64,000 bases of DNA, taken from positions 186,001 through 250,000 of the forward strand of contig JBIQJE010000003.1 of the NCBI GenBank assembly GCA_044507625.1, read 5' to 3'. The DNA comes from Hyphomicrobium_A sp044507625 (GTDB lineage: Bacteria > Pseudomonadota > Alphaproteobacteria > Rhizobiales > Hyphomicrobiaceae). Shown here in pieces: positions 1 to 8,795 of the stretch. The position numbers and the translations under genes were made by a program. The number at the start of each line of letters is the position of its first letter. The stretch's first letter is position 1. A model generated the notes under the pieces. The model worked only from the letters and a program-made list of their open reading frames with translations. It searched no databases and had not been told where the DNA came from.

Positions 1-419
1 GGCTCAAGGAGCCGACCAACAAGCGTGGCGAGCCGCTAACCGATGGCTACAACCGCGACCCCTCGAAACGTAAGCGGACCATTTGCGGGCTGCCGGTCCT
101 GGGCGCCCTGCAGCGGATCGACGGCGGCTGGGACAACGGCTGGGTCTACGACCCCGAGCAGGGCTCATCCTTCGACGCGGCAATCCAGCTCGCCTCGCGC
201 GATAAGCTGATCCTGACCGGCTACAAGGGCGTGAAGTTCTTCTCCAAATCGTTCACTTGGCGCCGCGCCCCCGCCGACCTGCCCCGCTGCGATGGCGAAG
301 CACGTGAAGCCAAGGCTCCAGCCGCAACCCAGGTGGCGCGGAAGCCGACCGAGACGGGTTCCGTACCCTTCAAAGTGCCGCGCCCGGTGCCTGCGGTGCG
401 TCCCAAGGCGATCGACTAG
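1..419 (+). CDS. DUF2147 family protein, C-terminal part (cut by window edge)
   Basis: Reading from base 3 gives an open frame ending in TAG at 417-419. The visible 138 residues contain the pattern of DUF2147 proteins: an R-x-R-x-x-C-G-L-P-V-L block, a G-G-W-D-N-G-W-V-Y-D-P-E-Q-G block, and a terminal G-Y-x-G-V-K-F-F-S-K-S-x-T-W motif where the family usually ends. About 50 extra Pro/Lys-rich residues follow the domain. DUF2147 proteins are small exported proteins of unknown function, common in Alphaproteobacteria. The signal peptide and start lie outside the window. A strong hairpin follows 63 bases downstream. Confidence 0.7.
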   Translation, partial: LKEPTNKRGEPLTDGYNRDPSKRKRTICGLPVLGALQRIDGGWDNGWVYDPEQGSSFDAAIQLASRDKLILTGYKGVKFFSKSFTWRRAPADLPRCDGEAREAKAPAATQVARKPTETGSVPFKVPRPVPAVRPKAID

Positions 420-482
420 CGCTGCGGTGCTACGGCAGCGCCGCTCAACAACTTGGCGCTGCGACACCCTGCATGAAAAAGA

Positions 483-506
483 AAAGCCCGGCGAATGCCG
501 GGCTTT
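483..506 (+). terminator. Rho-independent terminator
   Basis: A perfect 10-bp stem (aaagcccggc / gccgggcttt) with a GAAT loop is followed by a T-rich stretch. It lies between two converging genes (ends at 419 and 532) and the A-run on its left side makes it suitable for both strands. Confidence 0.85.
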
Positions 507-531
507 CTTTGTTCAGTGATCTGCGGAGCGA

Positions 532-1434
532 TCACGGCGTTGCGCCGCGACCTTCGCCGCGATGCGCCTCGGTGCCCGCGACGAGCGCTTCCTCGGCGCG
601 CAGCTTGTCGAGACGCGTCGTCAGGCGTGCCGCGAATTCCTTCACGCGCTCCATCACCAGCGGACGCTGACGGTCCAGCGTCACCATGTGGTAGCAGTCG
701 TCCAGCACGCACGTCTCGACGATGCCCGCCAGCTTGCGCTGGAGCAGCATAGCATTGCGCAGATCGCTCTGGTCGTCATGGCGCGGATGGAAGACGAGCG
801 CGTGCTGCTTGATCTGGCCAAGCAACGGCTTCACGTTGCTCACGAGCCTGCGGAACTCGTACACGAGCCCGCCACCGCGCGAGAACAGGTCTTCGATAGC
901 GCTCGCGTCGGACTGCACCGTGTCGAGGATGAAGTTGCGCAGCCGGTCGTCCTTGATGCCGTGGGGCATACGCGCCTTGAACTTGAACAGACGCGCCGTC
1001 CACTTCTGCTGCACTAGACGGAACAGATTGAGGTGCCACGGGATCGCCCAGCCATTCGGCCAGAACGTCGGCGAGAAAAGCATCAGGCCGTGGATCTTCT
1101 CGGGGCGCAGAGCCGCGAGACGCAGAGAAAGCATGCTGCCCGCCGACATGCCGCCGACGATGACCGCATCGCATTGCTTCAGCAGCTCGTCGTGAGCCTC
1201 TTCGAGCGCCGAATACCAGTCGCGCCACGTGGACAATCCGGAGACGTCGGTTCCGCCGGCAAGGCCGGGAAGCAGAGGGCAGTAAACCGTATAGCCAAGC
1301 TGGGCCAGCGTGTGCGCGACGAACTTCAGCTCGATCGGAGAGCCGCCCAAGCTATGGACGAGCAGCACGCCGTTACGCCCCCCGGGGACAAAGATGCTGC
1401 CCCAAGTCGCCTTCAATTTATCGCTGTTTTTCAT
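532..1434 (-). CDS. alpha/beta hydrolase, carboxylesterase-like
   Basis: A 300-residue serine hydrolase. The oxyanion-hole region reads H-S-L-G-G, the nucleophile elbow is G-M-S-A-G-S, an acidic residue sits in P-R-H-D-D-Q-S-D, and the catalytic His is in C-Y-H-M-V-T-L-D near the C-terminus; together these resemble the carboxylesterase/monoacylglycerol-lipase group. No signal peptide, so cytoplasmic. I chose the ATG at 1432-1434 because the 42 residues encoded further upstream are Arg/Ser-rich and unlike the family, although the ribosome site there is weak. Substrate unknown. Confidence 0.8.
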   Translation of the reverse strand: MKNSDKLKATWGSIFVPGGRNGVLLVHSLGGSPIELKFVAHTLAQLGYTVYCPLLPGLAGGTDVSGLSTWRDWYSALEEAHDELLKQCDAVIVGGMSAGSMLSLRLAALRPEKIHGLMLFSPTFWPNGWAIPWHLNLFRLVQQKWTARLFKFKARMPHGIKDDRLRNFILDTVQSDASAIEDLFSRGGGLVYEFRRLVSNVKPLLGQIKQHALVFHPRHDDQSDLRNAMLLQRKLAGIVETCVLDDCYHMVTLDRQRPLVMERVKEFAARLTTRLDKLRAEEALVAGTEAHRGEGRGATP

Positions 1435-2602
1435 CGTGGTAACTAAACTCGCTCGCTTACTAGACGAAGCCAATCGAACCCCACCAGGCCCCGATCCGCG
1501 CGAGTAGTACGCGCTGGTCCGAACCTTGTCGCTGAAACTCTCTCTTTTTCGTTTCCTCAATCGAGAGCCGATCGCATTCGATCGTCAGCTCGACGTCTGT
1601 GGGAATAGCCGTCGCTTTGGATGAGGTCCCGTACCCGCACTGTACGAGAGGGAATGAAGACCCCTCACTGACCGGAACGGCCCCGAAGTTCGATTGGTCA
1701 CCTTGCCGCAGTCCGCAACCCGCTTCGGTTGTTTTCCCATTTCCGAAATGTAGTGAGCCAACTTCCTTGCAACACCCCATGTTGCCGAGAAGCATGCACG
1801 CAAGGGCCCAATACGCGGGGGCTTGCGGCGAAAACATGGCGGCCCTGTGTCCTGGCTCCTGCCACCCGAACGAGAGCGCGTCCGTGCAAACGCCACCGCA
1901 ACGTGACCGTCGCACTCGAGTTGCAGAGGCGGAAAAGCCTTTGAAAATCGCCGCTTCGCGAAATGCCGGATTACCGTTGAATGCCCCGCCAATGGGAAAT
2001 GGCCATGAATTGGTGCGGCCCAATCGTCATTAAACTTTCAACCGGATGTTGTAGGGTCGCCACATTTGCCGCTCCCCTCGGGATTGGCAGAACGGGGCCG
2101 TGCGTTCGCTGCTTCCCCAACCCTCCGGCCGATCCGGCCGTCCGCGGGCAGATCGCAATCCTGCAGCACTGAAAGAATTTGTGATCCTTCTAAGCAGCCC
2201 CGAGCACCCCGATTTGCCGGCTGAACCCGGCTCTGGCGGGCATTCCGCCGCCGGAAACCATGCTTGAGTCGGCAACTGGAGCAGGGGTAGGAGGGCGGCT
2301 CGCCTTCCGCGGCGCTGCTGTCCGGCGACCAAAGTTCGGGCGTCCATCTCCTATATGGACCTCCGGCGCGTCATCGGCCGGTGCCGGTAAGCGCCCCTAA
2401 GTATAAGCGCCCCTAAGTAAGAGACATCCCGGCTGGCCCTGGTCAGGTCGGGCTGACCCGGACCCACTTCGCCGCCTCGGCCACGGCACCGGCCCCATGC
2501 CGCAGCGTCCAAGCCGCACCCAGCCGCCTGCCGCCACTATCCCCGCCGAAGCCGCTGTCACCGTACGAGCGCAATCGACACTCCATACTGTGTGGTGCTT
2601 AG
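1435..2602. other. Long intergenic stretch, no supported gene
   Basis: Open frames on both strands are short, Arg/Cys/Pro-rich and overlap each other without family features. The stretch is less GC-rich than its flanks around 1560-2040. A 16-bp tandem repeat lies at its right end. It probably contains the promoters of the hydrolase and of the gene at 2603. Confidence 0.5.
2388..2419 (+). repeat. Tandem 16-bp direct repeat upstream of the 617-residue protein gene
   Basis: Two perfect adjacent copies of taagcgcccctaagta. The unit starts in TAAG and has CTAAG near its end, so short motifs recur about every 10 bases, as in operators bound by dimers stacked on one DNA face. It lies 184 bases before the next start codon. 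Function unknown. Confidence 0.6.
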
Positions 2603-4456
2603 ATGGTTGACGCGCATGCCGGCGGGAGCGGCGCGCGCTGGATACCGAAGGACACCGCCGCGTTGCTCGCATCCGTTCGCCGTCCGCTCGCCCTTCTGCT
2701 CAGCCTAGCAATCGCCGCCGGACAGGTCGCGCCTACCTTCGCGCAGCCGCTGTCCCGCGCCGACTACGAGGCCTGCCAGGCACGGGACGAAGGCGCATTC
2801 CGCACCGCGATCCAGGGCATCACCGTACGCGCCTTGCAGGCGGGCATCGCCACCGTCGATTACCGCGCCGCCGTGGGCGATGAATGGCGCCGCATCGGCA
2901 TGGACGACATCATCGACAAGCGCGTCGACCTCGCGGTCGAGGAGGTGCGGCGCGAGACGAGCTGGGCGAACCTGCTGCAATCGCTCGCCAACCAGCAGAA
3001 GGCGCAGGAGCTGGCGACGGCCGTGGCCGAGCGCGTCTATCGCTCCGATGCCATGAAGACCGCCATCGAGCAGCTCGCCGCGGGCGTCGGCACCCAGATC
3101 GGCAAGCAGATGGAATTTGCCACCGAGGATGCGACGGAGCCGGCGCTCGCCTGCCTCCAGGCATTCGTCGGCGCCCGCTACGGCGATACCGCGGCCCGCG
3201 CCGTGATGGGCGATGCCGGACGCACCGCCCATATCGATCCGGGGAAGGGCGCAGCGGAAATGTCGGCCGGCGCCGTGCTTCGCGAATCGAGCGGCGGCAT
3301 TGCGGGCGCCGCCGTTCTGCTGATGCGCCGCCAGCTCGCCAATATGGCCGGACGCATCGGGCAGCGCATCGTCGGCAGCGTACTTGCGCGCCTCGTGTCG
3401 GTCGTGGCGGGCGGCGTCGGCCTCGTGCTCATCGCCAAGGACATCTGGGACCTGCGCAATGGCGTCCTGCCCATCATCGCCACGGAGATGAAGTCCGCCG
3501 AGATCAAGACCAAGGTGCAGGAGGAGCTGGCCCAGTCCTTCTCGGAGCAGATCGCAGCCCACATTCAGGAGATCGGCGCCTCGACCGCCGACCGCATCAT
3601 CGAGATCTGGCGCGACTTCCGCAGCGCCCACGCCGAAGCCCTCAGCCTCGCAGAGCGCAATGAGCGCTTCCGCACCTTCCTCGATTCCCTGGCGCCCGCC
3701 GCCCTCGCCCGTCTCGACGAGGTCGTATCCCTCGTGCTCGGCGCCGAGGGCGAAGCGGGACTGTTGCGACGCCTCGAGGACGGCACGCTCGCAACCGCCG
3801 TTAACACTCTGCCGCCGGGCGCCATGGAGATCGCACGCCAGACCCGGTCGATGGATGCCGGATTGAGGTGGGCGACCCTTGCGGGCGATGACCTGCCGAA
3901 GGTCGTCGAGCTGAGCCTTTACCGCCGCGTCCAGCCGGACCAGCTGAGCCGCCCGACGCTGCAACGCTTGCTGGCGCTCGACGATCCGCTCGCAACCGTG
4001 CGCCTCGCCTCGATAGACCGCAGCGCGCGCGATACGCTCCTCGAGCTCAAGGACGCCGATCTCAAGGGCCTGGCGCGTGGCCTCACCGAACAGGAGCTCT
4101 CCAGCCTTTCGCGCTACCTCACGGGCCTGAAGCCCGGCCCGCGCGAGCGGGTGCTGCGGGCCGTCGCCGCCGACCCCGCGAAGATCCATGCGCTGTCCTC
4201 GGAGCGCGTGCGCACGGCCGTCGTCGCAAGCGCCGATCAGTCGGCCGCAGTCGACATGATGCTCCGCTCGGGCGCCATCCTCGACCCGCAGGCCATCGAG
4301 GACGTCCGCCTCGTGTTCGATGGCCGTATCAGTCCCATCTTACTTTGGGAAAAGCATCCCGCCATCGTCATTGGCTTCGCGTTCCTGGGGCTCATCGTTC
4401 TTCTGCTGTTGCGGCGCCTGCTGTTCGCACGGCCGCGCCATCGCGCGCCGGCATGA
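2603..4456 (+). CDS. Uncharacterised exported, C-terminally membrane-anchored protein
   Basis: 617 residues, not recognised. Residues about 25-48 form a signal-like hydrophobic segment ending in an alanine/proline-rich site (P-T-F-A-Q-P). A long, mostly helical region rich in Ala, Arg and Glu follows; residues about 240-290 are hydrophobic and glycine-rich (V-V-A-G-G-V-G-L-V-L) and may insert in the membrane. Residues about 585-603 are a clear transmembrane helix followed by an Arg-rich tail. This suggests a periplasmic body held by a C-terminal anchor. High GC third-position bias supports coding on this strand. It stands alone. Probably lineage-specific to Hyphomicrobiales, but no domain can be named. 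Confidence 0.7.
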   Translation: MVDAHAGGSGARWIPKDTAALLASVRRPLALLLSLAIAAGQVAPTFAQPLSRADYEACQARDEGAFRTAIQGITVRALQAGIATVDYRAAVGDEWRRIGMDDIIDKRVDLAVEEVRRETSWANLLQSLANQQKAQELATAVAERVYRSDAMKTAIEQLAAGVGTQIGKQMEFATEDATEPALACLQAFVGARYGDTAARAVMGDAGRTAHIDPGKGAAEMSAGAVLRESSGGIAGAAVLLMRRQLANMAGRIGQRIVGSVLARLVSVVAGGVGLVLIAKDIWDLRNGVLPIIATEMKSAEIKTKVQEELAQSFSEQIAAHIQEIGASTADRIIEIWRDFRSAHAEALSLAERNERFRTFLDSLAPAALARLDEVVSLVLGAEGEAGLLRRLEDGTLATAVNTLPPGAMEIARQTRSMDAGLRWATLAGDDLPKVVELSLYRRVQPDQLSRPTLQRLLALDDPLATVRLASIDRSARDTLLELKDADLKGLARGLTEQELSSLSRYLTGLKPGPRERVLRAVAADPAKIHALSSERVRTAVVASADQSAAVDMMLRSGAILDPQAIEDVRLVFDGRISPILLWEKHPAIVIGFAFLGLIVLLLLRRLLFARPRHRAPA

Positions 4457-4612
4457 GCGGCTGATCTGCGCCATCCCCAGCAATGTGCGCCGTCGAGTGT
4501 CATCCCGAGTTGCCCCTGCTATAAGCCACGGGGGGCGGCCGAATCGGGGCTACCCACGGCGATGATCCGCAATCGGGTCTGCGCGTAATGAGAGCTGAGG
4601 GGGAGTTAAAAT

Positions 4613-4789
4613 ATGGGACTGAAAGCGCCGGGCATCCTGACGTTCATGATCTCCGTCATCCTTACGGTTACCGTGCTGATCATTAAGTTTTTCGGCGCCC
4701 AGATTCCATTGATTACCGGCAACGAGTTCTGGGCCCTTCTGCTGGCGCAGATCATCCTCGTTCTGGGTTGCATTATGCGCGGTCTTTAG
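4613..4789 (+). CDS. Small two-helix membrane protein
   Basis: 58 residues starting M-G-L-K-A-P-G-I-L-T-F-M, with two hydrophobic segments (about 8-27 and 37-55) separated by a short polar loop (I-T-G-N-E-F-W). The ATG is preceded at good distance by a purine-rich ribosome site (gagggggag). Similar tiny membrane proteins are annotated as hypothetical in many Rhizobiales. Function unknown. Confidence 0.65.
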   Translation: MGLKAPGILTFMISVILTVTVLIIKFFGAQIPLITGNEFWALLLAQIILVLGCIMRGL

Positions 4790-4882
4790 AACGTTTCTCG
4801 TTACACAGAATTTATGTGCGTTTCTGTCGCGCGGCACTCAGCGCTCTGGCTTCGGCATGCGCGATCGACAATCACTTTCGCT

Positions 4883-5071
4883 ATGAAATGGAACCTCCAT
4901 CAGTTCGATCCATACGCAGATCGCGTGCGTCGCTCTTCGCGCGAGATCATCGTCGCCGCCGTGTTGACGGTGGCGGCGTTTGCGTTCCTGCTGGCAGCTA
5001 CGCTGGGCGGGGCCGTGATCAGTGATCCCAAGGTCGGAGTGATCGCTTCCGACCGCATCGTCATAAAGTAG
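4883..5071 (+). CDS. Small single-pass membrane protein
   Basis: 62 residues beginning M-K-W-N-L-H-Q-F-D-P-Y. A basic amphipathic N-terminus (about 1-22) is followed by one transmembrane helix (about 24-44) and a short tail ending in V-I-K. The start was placed at this ATG because the open frame upstream encodes unrelated Arg/His-rich sequence. It lies 93 bases after another small membrane-protein gene on the same strand, so the two may be co-transcribed. No known function. Confidence 0.55.
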   Translation: MKWNLHQFDPYADRVRRSSREIIVAAVLTVAAFAFLLAATLGGAVISDPKVGVIASDRIVIK

Positions 5072-5082
5072 ACGCAAGGCAT

Positions 5083-5103
5083 CGACGCGCGGCCAGCGCG
5101 TCG
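5083..5103. terminator. Hairpin between converging genes
   Basis: Perfect 8-bp stem (cgacgcgc / gcgcgtcg) with a 5-nt loop in the 38-bp gap between genes ending at 5071 and 5110. No T-run follows, so an efficient intrinsic terminator is not certain, but position and symmetry fit a two-way transcription stop. Confidence 0.45.
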
Positions 5104-5109
5104 ACTGTC

Positions 5110-6963
5110 TCAGGTTGCGTCGACACGCTGCGCGCGCACGAGGCCGCGCACCGAATTTCCTAAGAACACGGCATCTGCACCATCGAGATCGGCAAGCGTG
5201 AGCTGCGCTTCGCGCGCCTTGCCTTCGGCAAGCAGCTCCGCCCGCAACGTTCCCGGCAACAGGCCCGCCGAAAGCGCAGGCGTAACGAGCTCCCCGTCGC
5301 GCTCGATGAAGATGGTCGTGCGGGAGCCCTCCGCAAGCTCGCCGCGCTCGTTGAGATAGATCACCTCATCGGTACCGAGCCTGTCGGCATACTCCTGCCA
5401 TTCGCGGTCGTAGAGTTCGCGCCGCGTCGTCTTATGGAAAAGGAACAGATCGCTGCTGTCGACACGCGATGAGGACACCGCAAAGCGCATAACGGCAGAG
5501 GGATTAGCGGCGGCGAGGGCTGTCGACGTGACGGTGATCTCGCCGTCCTCGCTCAGCAGAAGCCGCACACGCAGACGCTTGTCCTCGCCCGCATCCGCTA
5601 CCGCCTTGCCCAGCGCGCTTTCCGCAGCGCCGGCGTCGTACGCGAACGCAAAATAGCGCGCCGAGTTGGCAAGCCGCGCCATATGCCGGTCGAGCAGCAC
5701 GAAGCCGCCCTGCGCCGGATCGTATAGCAGCGTCTCGATCAGCTCGAAGCGCTTCACCGGGTCCGTCAGAAACTTCATCTTCAGGAGGCACTCGGCGTAT
5801 TCCTTGGGCCCCTGGGAATCGAAGACGACACCCGAGCCGATGCCCATTTCGCCGTCCGCGTTGCGGAAGATCACCGCCGTACGGATCGCCACGTTGAAGA
5901 GCGACCGCCCCTCCGGCGAGATATAGCCGATGGCGCCGCAATAAACGCCGCGCGGCTCTGTCTCCAATTCGCGGATCAGCTCCATCGCGCGGATTTTCGG
6001 CGCGCCGATCACCGAGCCTGGCGGGAAGATGCCGCGCAAAAGCTCGGCCGTGCCGATATCCTTCAGAAGCGTCGCGCGCACGCCCGACGTCATCTGGTGC
6101 AGCGTCTTGTAGGTCTCGACCGTGAAGAGGTCCGTCACCTCCACGCTGCCGACCTCGGCGATGCGCCCGATATCGTTGCGCATCAGATCGACGATCATCA
6201 GATTCTCGGCGCGCTGCTTCACGTCGCCGGCAAGCTGCAGTTTCGCCTGTGTGTCGGCTTCCTCTGTGCCCGCACGCGGCGCCGTGCCCTTCATCGGCCG
6301 CGTGAAGACCGTGCGGCCCTCCTGCTCGATGAACAGCTCCGGCGACGCCGACAGCACCGTGACTTCACCCGTGTCGACGATGCCGCCATAGGCCACGCGC
6401 TGCTTCTGGCGCAGATCGAGGAAGAACGTGAGCGGCGAGCCTGAAAGCTTGAAGCGCGCCTTGAAGGTGAGGTTGAGCTGATAGATATCGCCGGCGCGGA
6501 TCTTTTCGATCACCTCGTCGAAGCGCTCGAGGTATTGGCTCTCGTTCCACGCCAGCTTTACGTCGGTGAAGTGGAACGAGCCCGAACGCGTGTGCGTCGC
6601 CAGCCAGTGCTCCACCTCCGCGCTCGTCATTTCGGCGGGTGCACGATAGAGACCGATCCACAGCAACGGCACGTTGCGCCGTTCCGGCATCAGAGGAGCG
6701 AGCTTCGGCTCCAGCACATAGCCAAGCTCGTAAGCGAAGAAACCCGCCGCATGCAGCCCGCTCGCAACCCCCGCCTCGATGCGCGCCAGCGCGCCGGGCA
6801 CTTCTTCAGGCGTTGAAGCGGAGATGATGTCGAGGGGCTCTGAGAAGAGAAGCGAAGGCGCCCCGCTTCCCGAGTTGTTGTCGAGCAAAACGAACGTTTG
6901 CGAAAGTGCCGCGGCTTCCTCGGTGGGATGCCCGTGCCCTTCGCGCCCAGGGTGCGCAGTCAT
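5110..6963 (-). CDS. pabB: Aminodeoxychorismate synthase component I fused to 4-amino-4-deoxychorismate lyase
   Basis: 617 residues. The N-terminal ~390 residues are a chorismate-binding domain with the PabB-type motif P-M-K-G-T at 223-227 (anthranilate synthases have A instead of the active-site K), D-L-M-R-N-D and P-P-G-S-V-I-G-A-P-K. The C-terminal ~220 residues are a fold-type IV PLP lyase with a candidate catalytic Lys in H-K-T-T-R-R-E-L-Y-D and L-N-E-R-G-E-L-A-E-G. The fusion makes 4-aminobenzoate for folate from chorismate; the glutamine amidotransferase PabA is not in the window. Its ATG overlaps the stop of the upstream glycosyltransferase gene by ATGA, so the two are translationally coupled although functionally unrelated. 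Confidence 0.93.
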   Translation of the reverse strand: MTAHPGREGHGHPTEEAAALSQTFVLLDNNSGSGAPSLLFSEPLDIISASTPEEVPGALARIEAGVASGLHAAGFFAYELGYVLEPKLAPLMPERRNVPLLWIGLYRAPAEMTSAEVEHWLATHTRSGSFHFTDVKLAWNESQYLERFDEVIEKIRAGDIYQLNLTFKARFKLSGSPLTFFLDLRQKQRVAYGGIVDTGEVTVLSASPELFIEQEGRTVFTRPMKGTAPRAGTEEADTQAKLQLAGDVKQRAENLMIVDLMRNDIGRIAEVGSVEVTDLFTVETYKTLHQMTSGVRATLLKDIGTAELLRGIFPPGSVIGAPKIRAMELIRELETEPRGVYCGAIGYISPEGRSLFNVAIRTAVIFRNADGEMGIGSGVVFDSQGPKEYAECLLKMKFLTDPVKRFELIETLLYDPAQGGFVLLDRHMARLANSARYFAFAYDAGAAESALGKAVADAGEDKRLRVRLLLSEDGEITVTSTALAAANPSAVMRFAVSSSRVDSSDLFLFHKTTRRELYDREWQEYADRLGTDEVIYLNERGELAEGSRTTIFIERDGELVTPALSAGLLPGTLRAELLAEGKAREAQLTLADLDGADAVFLGNSVRGLVRAQRVDAT

Positions 6964-8447
6964 TCGCCCTTGTATCCTGCGAGTGAAAAGAACGACACAC
7001 GCCTGTGTGCATTTGCCCCGGCGGGAAGCACGCGATCGGCGATTTTTTCGACGCTCGTGAATGCGGCAGCGGCCGGCCCGGCCTCGTCCCCAACGCGCAC
7101 GAGCAGCACCGGCGAAGGCGTCGATGGCGTGAAGGGGCGCGTCATCTCGAAGTGGTCATGCGGCGCGCCTTGGCGCCAGGCGAGTATCGGCGTCGGCTCA
7201 TCGCGCAGATAGTAGAGCAATTCGGCGGTTATGGCCCGGTCGTCGCTGAGGAGCGCCGCAAACGGCTTACCGGCGGCCGCAGCCGCGGCAAGTTCCGCCC
7301 GGGTCGCCTCGCCCACTTCCCGCCAGCCGAGCGTGCGGGCGAACGGATCGGGCTTCAGCGGGAGGGGCAGGCGGCCCGCCGTCGCGGTGCCGAAGACGAG
7401 CAGCGCGAGGATCACCCCGTGCAGCACGAACGAGGCTTTCAGCCATCCCCAGTCGCCATCGCGCACCATGGTCGCAACGACGAGCACGCTCGCGGCGACA
7501 TAGGCCGGCGCTGCCCAGTTGGCGTGCGCGCGCGACAGGAACGCCTGCACCAGAATAACGGCAATGATCGGCAGCGAGAACGCCAGCAGCAGGCGGTCGG
7601 GATCGCCGATACCCTTGCGGGCGCGCCACGCGATCACCAGGAGGCCGGCGAACAGGATCGGCCCGAACACCGCGAACTGCGCGCCGAAGAACTCCAGCGC
7701 CTTGTTCGGGTGCAGCAGCGAGCCGCCCCAGTTGGCGTTGTCCGCCGTGTGGGAGAAGGTCGCGAAACTGTTGGTGTAGTTCCACACGAGGTTCGGCACG
7801 ATCATCGCAACGCCGATTCCCAGCGCCAGATAGAGCCGCCAGTCGCGCAGCAGCGTGCGCCGCTCGGGCGTGAAATAGAAATAGACGCCTGCGCACACGA
7901 TGAACCACACCATCGCGTACTTGGCGTTGAGGCCCGCGCCGAACGCAACGCCGAGCAGCAGTGCCGGCCAGAGCTTGTCGGTCGTCGCCAGCGCCGTGAA
8001 GCCGACGAGTGCCAGCGCCCAGCACAGCAGCAGCGGCACGTCAGTGGAGATGATCCCCGCCGACAGCGAAACGCCGGGCAGCGTCGCGAACGCGAGCGCC
8101 GAAAGCGCGCCGATGCGCCCGTCGTAAAGCCGGCTCCCGAGCCAGAACACCGCGAGCGCGGTTGCCGTGTGCAGAAGCGGTGAAGGCAGGCGCACGCACG
8201 TCTCTCCGGCACCGCACGCCGTCGTGGCGGCACCGATGATCCACGCGATGAGCGGCGGCTTCGAGAAATACCCCAGCGCCGGATCGACGCTCCACGCCCA
8301 ATACTGCGCCTCATCGAAGAAGAGGTCGGTGGCGTTCACATACAGCGCCGCGAGGCGCAGACACAGCAACGCTGCGAGCCCTGCAATGAGCAGCATGGCC
8401 CAGTTGAAATCACGGCTGCGGTCTATGTGGCCCGTGGCGACTGGCAT
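6960..8447 (-). CDS. Glycosyltransferase family 39 (ArnT-like) membrane protein
   Basis: 495 residues with about ten hydrophobic helices. The first periplasmic loop contains the acidic/aromatic motif F-F-D-E-A-Q-Y-W followed by K-P-P-L-I-A-W, typical of GT39 enzymes that move a sugar from a polyprenyl-phosphate donor onto lipid A, proteins or other envelope acceptors. The last ~120 residues are soluble and Ala-rich. Divergent from it lie a GT2 polyprenyl-phosphate glycosyltransferase and a LAB_N protein, a recurring trio in Alphaproteobacteria that would make, handle and use a lipid-linked sugar. The exact sugar and acceptor cannot be read from sequence. Confidence 0.85.
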   Translation of the reverse strand: MPVATGHIDRSRDFNWAMLLIAGLAALLCLRLAALYVNATDLFFDEAQYWAWSVDPALGYFSKPPLIAWIIGAATTACGAGETCVRLPSPLLHTATALAVFWLGSRLYDGRIGALSALAFATLPGVSLSAGIISTDVPLLLCWALALVGFTALATTDKLWPALLLGVAFGAGLNAKYAMVWFIVCAGVYFYFTPERRTLLRDWRLYLALGIGVAMIVPNLVWNYTNSFATFSHTADNANWGGSLLHPNKALEFFGAQFAVFGPILFAGLLVIAWRARKGIGDPDRLLLAFSLPIIAVILVQAFLSRAHANWAAPAYVAASVLVVATMVRDGDWGWLKASFVLHGVILALLVFGTATAGRLPLPLKPDPFARTLGWREVGEATRAELAAAAAAGKPFAALLSDDRAITAELLYYLRDEPTPILAWRQGAPHDHFEMTRPFTPSTPSPVLLVRVGDEAGPAAAAFTSVEKIADRVLPAGANAHRRVSFFSLAGYKGE

Positions 8448-8795
8448 TGCCCACCCTGAAGAAAGTGCTGGGAAACGGCGGCCGGCGGGCTGAAGGCCGC
8501 CGCTGGCCCATTTACAGGCTCAAAGCGCCCCCGTGAAGATGCTGCGGCCGTTGCCCTGCCGCTATCTCGCCGCATCGTCGCAAGTGTGGGGATATTCGGC
8601 CATCCCATCGTGGAGTAGAGGCCCGGCGGGGTTTATCTCCACACCACTGATTCTGTTGCTATTGCGCCGCCTGAAAGCGCCCAGCGCCTGGAATTTACTA
8701 GCTTGGACGACTTCGCCCATGACTGGTATCTTTCGACCCGCCAAGGGGCTATGTGGGAGGCGTCGCGGCGAGTCCTGGTGGGATAGGGGCACTTG
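8448..8795. other. Divergent intergenic region, presumed promoters
   Basis: 348 bases between the minus-strand GT39/pabB pair and the plus-strand GT2/LAB_N pair. No coding frame looks real. It should carry both promoters, but I see no convincing -35/-10 pair. Confidence 0.45.

Noticed and set aside
1460..2023. Minus-strand frames in the 1.5-2.0 kb gap
   Set aside because: Cys/Arg/Gly-rich, overlapping frames on both strands, no family pattern or clear ribosome site.
2705..4189. A 494-codon open frame on the minus strand opposite the 617-residue protein
   Set aside because: Gly/Asp/Ala/Arg-rich with no hydrophobic order; a typical shadow frame in GC-rich DNA. The plus-strand gene has signal peptide and anchor.
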